Source: Pseudomonadota bacterium
GTDB lineage: Bacteria > Pseudomonadota > Gammaproteobacteria > Burkholderiales > Burkholderiaceae_B
Direction of reading: 5' to 3'
Assembly (NCBI GenBank): GCA_021793095.1
Contig: JAJYTK010000046.1
Span: forward strand, 1-7,251
DNA: 7,251 nucleotides
Shown: in pieces, positions 1 to 7,105 of the stretch
How the letters are laid out: each line of letters begins with the position of its first letter
Position numbering within the stretch: position 1 is the first letter of the stretch
Position numbers and translations under genes: made by a program
The notes under the pieces: generated by a model
Databases searched by the model: none
Told to the model about the DNA's origin: nothing
The model's input: only the letters and a program-made list of their open reading frames with translations

Positions 1-71
1 TGGAATTTATCTTGGATAAGATCCGCGCCACAAAAACCAATGATGAGTTTTTTGACATGATGAAAAAATAA
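1..71 (+). CDS. rho: Transcription termination factor Rho, C-terminal end (partial)
   Basis: Only the last 22 codons and the stop are present; the gene enters from the left edge, with codons in phase from base 3 and TAA at 69-71. The peptide ends TKTNDEFFDMMKK. From memory this closely matches the E. coli Rho C-terminus (TKTNDDFFEMMKRS), preceded in both by an EF(I/L)-x-K segment. Known of the family: Rho is a hexameric RNA-dependent ATPase that loads on untranslated C-rich RNA and ends transcription; this tail follows the RecA-like motor domain. No catalytic motif lies inside the window, so intactness of the rest cannot be judged. The gene converges on the yhdP homologue, with 65 bases between the two stop codons, and a likely intrinsic terminator for it lies at 103-138. 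Identity rests on a short but distinctive tail. Confidence 0.88.
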   Translation, partial: EFILDKIRATKTNDEFFDMMKK

Positions 72-94
72 TCACGCTGACCGATCAGCGTGAT
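60..94 (-). terminator. Intrinsic terminator for the yhdP homologue (- strand)
   Basis: Bases 71-80 (ATCACGCTGA) and 85-94 (TCAGCGTGAT) form a perfect 10-bp stem with a 4-base loop. Read on the minus strand, the stem is followed at once by TATTTTTTC, the reverse complement of the last Lys codons and stop of rho. A stem followed by a T-run is the classic intrinsic terminator layout, and it lies 43 bases past the yhdP stop. On the plus strand the same hairpin is followed by CTCATCACAC with no T-run, so it should act mainly on yhdP transcripts. Function is inferred. Confidence 0.7.
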
Positions 95-102
95 CTCATC
101 AC

Positions 103-138
103 ACATCAGCATAAGCACCCTGCTGATGTTTTGGTTTT
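103..138 (+). terminator. rho: Intrinsic terminator for rho (+ strand)
   Basis: Bases 103-111 (ACATCAGCA) pair perfectly with 121-129 (TGCTGATGT) around a 9-base loop. They are followed by TTTGGTTTT at 130-138, an interrupted T-tract. It begins 31 bases after the rho stop codon. The T-tract runs into the stop codon of the opposing yhdP gene. The interrupted tract and wide loop make this a moderate terminator, so confidence is lower than for the hairpin beside it. Confidence 0.6.
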
Positions 139-3100
139 AATCCACCACCTCAGTTTCTTTCTGTTTTTTTTCTGTCGCCTCATCGGATGTTTCAGATTTT
201 TGGGGATGGGTATTTTCAAGCTTTGTCTTAGAGCGTACCCGCAACGCCCCTGCTGGAGCATTTTGACGCTCGGGGTGCTCAATAGTTTCTGACGCCTGTG
301 ACTCCGGCTGTTCAGTATTGTTCTCTAAGGGCAGGACAGGCAGAGGCCGCCGTTCTGCCTTGGGGTCCTCTGGTTCTTCCAACAGTTCGTCGGCCGCGAT
401 TTCCTCTACCGAATAATCATCCCAGTCACCCGTGATGTGATAGCGTACAGTCATTGCTTTGGATAAGGGGTGCTTGAGTATCCACTGGGCCAACAATGCC
501 CCCATGCCCACAATAGGGTTCACAGCAATACCAGCGGCCAGGGCCGCCCCACTGACATCTAACTCAGGGATGACCAGCGCCTGCGCATCGAGTTGATGGC
601 TTTGTAAATGAGTGCGCCCTTCAAAAAGCAATGAGCCTACGGGGCTCACAACCTGATAGTCATCGGTCTGAACCCACCCCTGTTTAAACTCAGCCTCGCC
701 CTGAATCAAATGAAAGGGAAAGCCCTCTTTGAGCAAGCTGCCCACGTCCAAATCTAAACGCGCAATGCGAGACAAGGACTGTAAGGATAAAAACTCTAAT
801 AATTTTGCCGAACGTGACTGTATGGGCTGGAGCCGACCATTTTCTATATCCACCTCGATCTGCCCTTGGATATCCTCTAAATGACTGCGCCAGGGCAAAT
901 AAGGCCAGTAAAAATCAGCCCTCACCTGCCCTTGGCCGCCCTCAACATACCCTGCCAGACCCAAATAATCCGCATAAGCACCTAAATCATCAAATTCGCT
1001 CTCCCATTGCAGTGCTAGCCCCGGTGCTGCACCCCAGATTACCCAACGCCCATTGCCTAGGGTATGCATCGCCTCATCAACGTCAAGTGTGAAATCATCA
1101 ATGGCCCAGCCCACCCCTTCTGCCAAACCTGTGGCATCTAAGGTGAGTACGCCCAGTTCATAGCCCCCGACATTAAACTCATCGACCTTTAAGCTCACCG
1201 CGGGCAACTGCGCAAACAACGGGGCGTGCTCAGACTCATCTCGTGCGTTATGAGGGACCCAATGAGACTGATCATTTTGATGGGCCGTCTGACTCAAATC
1301 GCCCTTAGTAATCACGCGCCCCCCTTTAGGAGGCTGCACGCCTATTTTGGGCGCAAAATCAGCCAACACATCAAAGCGATGAAAATGCGCATCCACATGC
1401 CCAAATGGATGCTGCCCACTGGTGCGTTTATCCCAAAAAACCGTGCCGGCGATTTGATCAGAGCTAATATCTGCCCGCCATTGCTCGAGGGCATGCTGCT
1501 GGTGAGCATAGGTGAAATACTCTAGGCCAAAACCTAATACGTAGATCTCATCAGCTTGCAAACGCACTTGTGTGGGCGCCGGCCAGTCCCACGCCGGATC
1601 CTCATCGGCATCAATGTGCTCTAACCAATCCCACCATGCATCGATATCTAAAAACGGATAGCGCACATCTACCCAAAACTGCCCAGTCTCTAAGACTGGC
1701 GAATCTTCAGGGAGCGGCGCAGAAAAAAGCTCAAGTGCCTCTACCTGATGCTGTTCAAAATCCAAAATCGCCTGGCCATACAGCCGATCCTGCAAAGCCA
1801 TGCGCATTTGGTTCCTATCCCCTTCATCATCTAACAGTCGCCAATCCAGCTGTACGGGCCAGCTTTTTTCTGCCTTGGTTTTTTGTAAAGGGGCGGGTAA
1901 ATCAATAGACAGCCCTTGTAAGTCACTCTGAGCAGCAATGACTAAATGCTCGGCCTCATCCAGATGCAACACCGCTGCCACGGCAAAATCACCATCCAGC
2001 ACACTGACTGCAGGGTGTTCATAAAAATCTTGCAAGGCGGCAGCGTGCGGATGTGCATGAATGTGCAACTTGGTTTCAGGAGCACCCAACCCACCTCGGA
2101 TGGAAAAGTCCCCACCCAGCCATTGGGCTGACACCTCTACATCATGCACACCGATTTCTGAAAAACCAAATTTACCCTGCATCTGACTTAAAGGTGCAAA
2201 CTCGGGCCACAACGCAACCGTCGTGGGTGCATTCATGTGCACCGTCCCCTGCACTTTGGTCAATGCCTCCATTTCCTCTTCGGGCAACCCCAGTGGGACA
2301 TCAAGTAACAATTCGACCTGCCAGTCTGCTCCGCTGAGCTGGCGCACCTCGACCGTATCCTCTAGTAACACACCCAGGTTGGCATCGCTCCAAAGCAAAA
2401 AGAAATCATCAGCAGGAGCTTGTCCGCGTGCATCCACCCGTAAATCAGCCTGCTCATATAAATCAACAATATGCGCAGAAATACGATGAATATGGGCTGC
2501 TCGATCAGCATTGAATTGCAATGACGGCTCATTATCAACCTCAATGCGCATTTCGTCATTTTGCCAATAGAGGGCACCATCCATCCCAGTAATGGCAGGC
2601 CAACCCGCCTCATCCGCCGTTGCTGGGTAATAATCTATGGTGGCACCCTGAATCTGGGCCTGCAGTTGAAACTGTCCTGTATCACGCGTTTGGTAATACT
2701 CGAAATCATCAAGTAAACCCTGCCACTGTAGGTCTAATTGTGAGATTTCACCTGCGGTGAGCCCCTCTTGTAGCCAGTCACGCAAATCAGGATCCAAACT
2801 ATTTGGGAAATACTGGTGGATCCTTGCCAAGGCAATATGCTCGCCCTCACCCTTTAGATCAACCTCGCTGAGCCATAGATCCTCAGCATCCAAACGCAGC
2901 GCGCCTTGTAACTGTAACCGCCCCGCCCCAGTATCAATAGCTAACTCATTGATGCGCCACCCACCATCGGCTGAGGTATCCACCCCTGCTGAATCCATTG
3001 ATAGCAACGAAGGGGGCTTATCGACAGCGGCTGGGGATACGTTTTGTGCGGGGGCAACCTCACTATCTGCATTTAGGCTAATGTGCTTAAAAAATAGGGG

Positions 3101-4189
3101 CGATGAAAACTCATCTGGCACATGGACATTTAAATCATGGAGTTGTACGCGCCACTGAGCCCCAGGCAGAGACATGGGCACAGGCCCCTCAGCGGTGAGC
3201 TCGCCTAGCGAGGACAACGCCTGCTGATCGAGCTCAAAATGAAAATCAGCAGCACGCGCTTGGAAAAAAGGCTGAGGCTCTATAGAAAGTAATTGCCGTC
3301 CATCGGCCCAAAAGGGGCGCTCTATACTGACCGATCCCTTGGCATGGTCCAAAGCCTCATCTTTGATATCCAAAAGAAAATCGGCATTGACCGTCCCTTG
3401 GTAAAGGAAGCTGGGCATGTCCACCCAACGGCGCCAGGCCGAGGGCTGCAATTGCTCGAGCTGCACGCGTAACTGCCCCTGAGCCAATGTCGGCGCCTCA
3501 ATGGCGTCTTTTTCTGTATTTGGGGGCAACTGCCATTCACTATTAAATCGCAGCTGTGTATGCGCATGCCGCAAACTGGACAATAACCCGTTGATCTGCA
3601 ATGTGCCGTGTTGCTGCTGCAAATTTAAATGCTCAATCTGCAACGCCAAAGGGGGCTGCTCAGTGGTTAAATCTTGCCATACCACATGACTTTCTTTGAT
3701 TTGCAGGCGACCCTGCTGAGAAAGCCAGCGATAAACACCGGCCTTGAGATCCATACTCTGATCTGCAGTCGCCTGATCGGCTTGAGTGGACTGACTAAAG
3801 AAATCAATATCCCCATCCTGATCCCGGCTCACAAGCAACCTCAGATCAGTCACGCTCAAATGAGCAAAATGAGGACTGCGTGCCCATAGGCTGCTGAGTT
3901 TGAGCTGACCCACTGCATGCGGGATACTGAGCACCTCGTGTCCACGCGTATTAAACACAGCCACATCCTCAAGCTCTAATTCAGGGCTAACCCCCCGCCA
4001 TCGAGCGCGAATATGGCCGATCTGCACTGGCGCCCCCGCCGCCTGTGATAGCGCCTGGGTGATGGGTTCTTTCCATAGATGAATGGACGGCAGCAACCAA
4101 TACTTTGTCGCCGCAAAGGTCACGCCTGCAACAACGCAAATTGCCAGCAGCAAATACACTACAATGCGGAGAAAACGTTTTGCAAACAC
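137..4189 (-). CDS. yhdP: YhdP family AsmA-like envelope protein (phospholipid transport)
   Basis: Large AsmA-like protein of the YhdP/TIGR02099 type. E. coli YhdP, with TamB and YdbH, is implicated in moving phospholipids from inner to outer membrane; the same role here is inferred. Numbering from the GTG at 4189 (1350 aa): a single N-terminal membrane segment (about 9-28) after a basic KRFLR stretch, a long periplasmic beta-rich part, and a family-typical C-terminal block at about 1206-1264 (VIPELD, NPIVGMGALLAQ, then a DPL-like HPLSKA and YHITGDWDD). A SGADWQVELLLDVPL stretch near 620 matches the family's central repeat style. Residues 1265-1350 are an extra hydrophilic Glu/Lys/Pro-rich tail; E. 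coli YhdP is about 1266 aa. Start choice: the frame has no ATG upstream. TTG at 4225 (1362 aa) is possible, but its AGG is only 3 bases away and it lies in the centre of a palindrome. GTG 4189 has AGGG and GAGG at workable distances and starts just before the membrane anchor. Divergent from glnE. Confidence 0.9.
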   Translation of the reverse strand: MFAKRFLRIVVYLLLAICVVAGVTFAATKYWLLPSIHLWKEPITQALSQAAGAPVQIGHIRARWRGVSPELELEDVAVFNTRGHEVLSIPHAVGQLKLSSLWARSPHFAHLSVTDLRLLVSRDQDGDIDFFSQSTQADQATADQSMDLKAGVYRWLSQQGRLQIKESHVVWQDLTTEQPPLALQIEHLNLQQQHGTLQINGLLSSLRHAHTQLRFNSEWQLPPNTEKDAIEAPTLAQGQLRVQLEQLQPSAWRRWVDMPSFLYQGTVNADFLLDIKDEALDHAKGSVSIERPFWADGRQLLSIEPQPFFQARAADFHFELDQQALSSLGELTAEGPVPMSLPGAQWRVQLHDLNVHVPDEFSSPLFFKHISLNADSEVAPAQNVSPAAVDKPPSLLSMDSAGVDTSADGGWRINELAIDTGAGRLQLQGALRLDAEDLWLSEVDLKGEGEHIALARIHQYFPNSLDPDLRDWLQEGLTAGEISQLDLQWQGLLDDFEYYQTRDTGQFQLQAQIQGATIDYYPATADEAGWPAITGMDGALYWQNDEMRIEVDNEPSLQFNADRAAHIHRISAHIVDLYEQADLRVDARGQAPADDFFLLWSDANLGVLLEDTVEVRQLSGADWQVELLLDVPLGLPEEEMEALTKVQGTVHMNAPTTVALWPEFAPLSQMQGKFGFSEIGVHDVEVSAQWLGGDFSIRGGLGAPETKLHIHAHPHAAALQDFYEHPAVSVLDGDFAVAAVLHLDEAEHLVIAAQSDLQGLSIDLPAPLQKTKAEKSWPVQLDWRLLDDEGDRNQMRMALQDRLYGQAILDFEQHQVEALELFSAPLPEDSPVLETGQFWVDVRYPFLDIDAWWDWLEHIDADEDPAWDWPAPTQVRLQADEIYVLGFGLEYFTYAHQQHALEQWRADISSDQIAGTVFWDKRTSGQHPFGHVDAHFHRFDVLADFAPKIGVQPPKGGRVITKGDLSQTAHQNDQSHWVPHNARDESEHAPLFAQLPAVSLKVDEFNVGGYELGVLTLDATGLAEGVGWAIDDFTLDVDEAMHTLGNGRWVIWGAAPGLALQWESEFDDLGAYADYLGLAGYVEGGQGQVRADFYWPYLPWRSHLEDIQGQIEVDIENGRLQPIQSRSAKLLEFLSLQSLSRIARLDLDVGSLLKEGFPFHLIQGEAEFKQGWVQTDDYQVVSPVGSLLFEGRTHLQSHQLDAQALVIPELDVSGAALAAGIAVNPIVGMGALLAQWILKHPLSKAMTVRYHITGDWDDYSVEEIAADELLEEPEDPKAERRPLPVLPLENNTEQPESQASETIEHPERQNAPAGALRVRSKTKLENTHPQKSETSDEATEKKQKETEVVD

Positions 4190-4216
4190 CCAGCCTCGCC
4201 CTATTGAACTATGGTC

Positions 4217-4232
4217 CAGGTACAAGTACCTG
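4217..4232. promoter_or_regulatory. 16-bp perfect palindrome, candidate operator or leader hairpin
   Basis: CAGGTAC-AA-GTACCTG has 7-bp arms that match perfectly around a 2-base centre. It sits in the divergent control region, just downstream of the candidate -10 of the yhdP homologue and over the alternative TTG start at 4225. Symmetry and position suit a dimeric repressor site. Because the centre is only 2 bases, an RNA hairpin with full arms is unlikely, so DNA binding is the better guess. I do not recognise the motif as a known regulator's consensus. Confidence 0.4.
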
Positions 4233-4244
4233 TAAAAAACTCAC

Positions 4245-4273
4245 ACTATAAACAATCAGCAGAGTGATTACTA
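4245..4273 (-). promoter_or_regulatory. Candidate sigma70 promoter for the yhdP homologue
   Basis: On the minus strand, TATAGT (4250 down to 4245; 5 of 6 to TATAAT) has TAGTAA (4273 down to 4268; 3 of 6 to TTGACA) 17 bp upstream. Predicted initiation is near 4238, giving a leader of roughly 48 bases to GTG 4189 that contains the CAGGTAC palindrome. The -35 is weak, so an activator or another promoter is possible. It overlaps the glnE promoter. Confidence 0.35.
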
Positions 4274-4277
4274 TAAA
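4249..4277 (+). promoter_or_regulatory. Candidate sigma70 promoter for glnE
   Basis: TAAACA at 4249-4254 (4 of 6 to TTGACA) and TATAAA at 4272-4277 (5 of 6 to TATAAT) are separated by 17 bp. Predicted initiation is near 4284-4286, which places TTG 4280 outside the transcript and gives a leader of about 40 bases to ATG 4325. No NtrC-binding or sigma54 (GG-N10-GC) element was recognised, so expression looks basal rather than nitrogen controlled; that is an inference. Confidence 0.4.
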
Positions 4278-4324
4278 ATTTGGTAAACACATTGCACCTA
4301 ATTTGCGCTACACCTGCTTTGCCC

Positions 4325-7105
4325 ATGCCACATCACCAATCTGAACTCGCCCGTGCCTTTGAATGGTCACGTGCACTTAAACGCAAGTTAAACCGCGACC
4401 CTGACTTTCAGCACTGGTTGCGGCAACATTATTTAGAGCCCATCACCGCCCAACGCCTCGCCCAATGGTGGGCAGCCGCTCCTGTGACCCATGATACGGA
4501 CGCAGAAAGCTTAAAAGAAGTACTGCGCCGCGTCCGCGATCAAGTGTTTTTTGTGCAGTATCTGCGCGAGGTGACGCGACGCGCACAGCCCCAAGAAACA
4601 GGCCGAATAATGAGCCTACTGGCCGAACAATGCCTACGTAAAGCCTATCTGTTCTGGTGGGATCAATTAGCCGCCAACCACGGAGCCCCCACTGACCCCA
4701 AAACGGGTGAGCCCTTGGATTTGATCATTGTCGCCATGGGCAAGTGGGGAGGCGATGAACTCAATGTTTCTTCGGACATTGATTTTATCGTCCTATACCC
4801 ACACGAGGGGGAGACCCAAGGCCCTCGACCGCTAAGCTTTCACGAATTTTATACTCGACTGACCCAACGCCTACTCTCAACGCTTTCTCAGCACACCGTT
4901 GAAGGCATTGTTTTTCGCACGGATCTGCGTTTGCGCCCTGATGGCGACGCTGGCCCATTGGTATGGAGCTTACAAGGCCTTCATCAATACTTTATCAAAC
5001 AGGGCCGTGATTGGGAGCGTTATGCCTGGATCAAAGCCCGACCTATCCCGCTACGTGATTCCGCCAGCGACATTCAAAGTCAACAAAGACTAGAAAGTAT
5101 TCGCCAACCTTTTGTATATAGAAAGTACCTAGACTTTGATGCCCTCATGCCTTTGCGCGATTTGCGCGCACAAATCCGTGATGACTGGCAACAAACGGTA
5201 CGCCACCGTAGAAAGCTGGATGACAGTTTAAACATCAAAATTGGCGATGGCAGTATTCGTGAAATAGAATTTATTGTGCAACTCAATCAATTGATTCACG
5301 GTGGCCACTCTCCCTCGTTGCAGCAGACCAACCTCCATGCGGCCTTACAAGCACAAATACGTGCTGGGCTCATCGCGCCCGACTTGGCGCGCACCCTGGC
5401 CAATCATTATGATTTTTTACGCGCCATCGAACACCTACTACAGTTTAGAGACGATAACCAAACCCATCTGCTCCCCACAGACCTCGCAGAAATCGACGCT
5501 TTAGCCGCCCTGTTAGGGATGACCGCACCCCAATTTAACGCCCAGCTACAACAATGTCGTTCCGAGGTCAGCACCGCCTTTAAAAATGCATTTCGCATTG
5601 CCGGTGTCCCCGAATTACGGCCGCATCCCAAACCCAGTCATGACGATACCAGCCCCCCAGAGCATGCACACAGCAACCACGCTGTCATTCACAGTCTCGC
5701 CGACCAAGATACTCATCAACAGCTAGAAAGCGTATGGGCCCAATTACAGCAACAATTTTTTCAATCGCAACGCGGCCAACGTTTAAATGAACATACCCGC
5801 CAGCGCATCGAGCAACTGGCCAACGCCTTTAAAGAGGCGCTACTAAACACTGAGCATCCACTAGAAACAGCCCCCCGCATCTGGCGATTATTCGACCAAA
5901 TTGCCTTACGTAGCGCCTATCTAAGCCTCTTTAGCGTTTACCCAGAAACAGTGAGCCGCTGCTGCAAAATCCTGGCCTCTAGCCCATGGGCCGCCCAATA
6001 TCTCACCCAATATCCGCTGGTCCTGCACCGATTAACGCAGTGGCATCGCCTAATGAGTCCCGTGGATTTTCCTGCGCTGAGCACTCAACTGGGCAACGAT
6101 CTGCAAGCATGTCGATTGCCAGATGGTAGTTTTGATGTAGAAAAGCAGATGAACATCATGCGCGATGTACAGCATCAAGTCATCTTTCAACTACTGGCCC
6201 AAGACTTAGAGGGGTTATTTTCTGTAGAAAGCTTGGCCGATCAATTGTCTTATTTGGCAGACTATATGCTCGAACATGCCCTCCAATGGACTTGGACACA
6301 AGTCCGAGATACCTATCCTGATGCCCCACTGAATCATAATTTTGCGGTCATCTCTTATGGAAAGCTGGGCGGCAAAGAGCTGGGTTACGCCTCCGATCTA
6401 GATTTGGTGTTTTTGTATGAGGGCAATAGCGCCGCAGAAATAGAAAGCTACGTGCGTTTAGCACGCCGTATGGTGAGCTGGCTGTCGACCCTTACGTCAT
6501 CAGGTCGCTTATATGAGGTGGACATGCGGCTACGCCCTGATGGCAATGCAGGCTTGATTGCAGTCAACACCGATACCTTTGAGAGCTATCAGCGTACCAA
6601 GGCCTGGACATGGGAACATCAGGCCATCACCCGAGCCCGTTTTACCGCAGGCGCCCCAGCCATCGGGGCGCGTTTTGAACGTTTGCGGCGTGCAATTTTG
6701 CAGCAAAAGCGCAGCAACCGTTTTTTAAAAAATAACATCCTGGATATCCGTGCCAAAATATCGCAGGGGCACCCCAACCCAACCGACTTATTTGATCTGA
6801 AACATGACCGCGGAGGGATGGTAGATGTTGAATTTATCACGCAATACTTGGTGTTGAATTATGCCTATAAAGTGCCTAAACTGGTAGAAAACCTAGGTAA
6901 CATTGCTCTATTGAGTATTGCCAGCCAACACCAACTCATCCCACAAACACTGGCCATGCCCGTTATTGACAGCTATCGGTTTTACCGACGCAAACAGCAT
7001 GGCTTACGCCTACAGGGGCATCCTGGCGCACGCATTCCTGATCCACAGGCTCAGCCTTATCGCCAGGCTGTACTTGATTTATGGCGCTATATCTTTGAAA
7101 ATTAA
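4325..7105 (+). CDS. glnE: Bifunctional glutamine synthetase adenylyltransferase / adenylyl-removing enzyme
   Basis: GlnE adds AMP from ATP to a tyrosine of each glutamine synthetase subunit, switching it off, and removes it by phosphorolysis. PII (GlnB) and glutamine control the direction; the enzyme is cytoplasmic. From ATG 4325 the protein has 926 aa (E. coli GlnE 946). The two expected nucleotidyltransferase halves are visible. N-terminal, adenylyl-removing half: MGKWGGDELNVSSDID at 138-153 with Asp151/Asp153, DLRLRPDGDAGPL from 200, then GRDWERYAWIKARPI and a GSIREIEFIVQ segment. C-terminal, adenylylating half: YGKLGGKELGYASDLD at 678-693 with Asp691/Asp693, DMRLRPDGNAG from 733, TWEHQAITRAR from 762 and GGMVDVEFITQYLVL. 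Both active sites keep their acidic residues, so both activities are expected. Oddities: Trp141 where KLGG is usual, and a His-rich linker at about 434-465. Start: TTG 4280 would add 15 residues but directly follows an in-frame stop and lies upstream of the predicted transcript start. Neither start has a strong ribosome binding site. Divergent from yhdP. Confidence 0.96.
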   Translation: MPHHQSELARAFEWSRALKRKLNRDPDFQHWLRQHYLEPITAQRLAQWWAAAPVTHDTDAESLKEVLRRVRDQVFFVQYLREVTRRAQPQETGRIMSLLAEQCLRKAYLFWWDQLAANHGAPTDPKTGEPLDLIIVAMGKWGGDELNVSSDIDFIVLYPHEGETQGPRPLSFHEFYTRLTQRLLSTLSQHTVEGIVFRTDLRLRPDGDAGPLVWSLQGLHQYFIKQGRDWERYAWIKARPIPLRDSASDIQSQQRLESIRQPFVYRKYLDFDALMPLRDLRAQIRDDWQQTVRHRRKLDDSLNIKIGDGSIREIEFIVQLNQLIHGGHSPSLQQTNLHAALQAQIRAGLIAPDLARTLANHYDFLRAIEHLLQFRDDNQTHLLPTDLAEIDALAALLGMTAPQFNAQLQQCRSEVSTAFKNAFRIAGVPELRPHPKPSHDDTSPPEHAHSNHAVIHSLADQDTHQQLESVWAQLQQQFFQSQRGQRLNEHTRQRIEQLANAFKEALLNTEHPLETAPRIWRLFDQIALRSAYLSLFSVYPETVSRCCKILASSPWAAQYLTQYPLVLHRLTQWHRLMSPVDFPALSTQLGNDLQACRLPDGSFDVEKQMNIMRDVQHQVIFQLLAQDLEGLFSVESLADQLSYLADYMLEHALQWTWTQVRDTYPDAPLNHNFAVISYGKLGGKELGYASDLDLVFLYEGNSAAEIESYVRLARRMVSWLSTLTSSGRLYEVDMRLRPDGNAGLIAVNTDTFESYQRTKAWTWEHQAITRARFTAGAPAIGARFERLRRAILQQKRSNRFLKNNILDIRAKISQGHPNPTDLFDLKHDRGGMVDVEFITQYLVLNYAYKVPKLVENLGNIALLSIASQHQLIPQTLAMPVIDSYRFYRRKQHGLRLQGHPGARIPDPQAQPYRQAVLDLWRYIFEN

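Noticed and set aside
71..94. First hairpin as the rho terminator
   Set aside because: On the plus strand it is followed by CTCATCACAC without a T-run. The T-run lies on the other side, so it fits the minus-strand gene.
2757..3158. 133-residue plus-strand frame inside the yhdP homologue
   Set aside because: It is antisense to a clear family member. Its Ser/Cys/Arg-rich composition is typical of a shadow frame, and I recognise no motif. The same holds for the other plus-strand frames between 805 and 3889.
5407..5631. Minus-strand frame inside glnE, with others at 5080-5286 and 6619-6840
   Set aside because: They lie wholly antisense to conserved glnE coding sequence, have no family resemblance and show the skewed composition of shadow frames.
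4322..7105. Internal repeat in glnE as a recent duplication
   Set aside because: The two similar GK-GG...SD-D and RLRPDG-AG blocks are the normal ancient two-domain layout of GlnE, not a new duplication.
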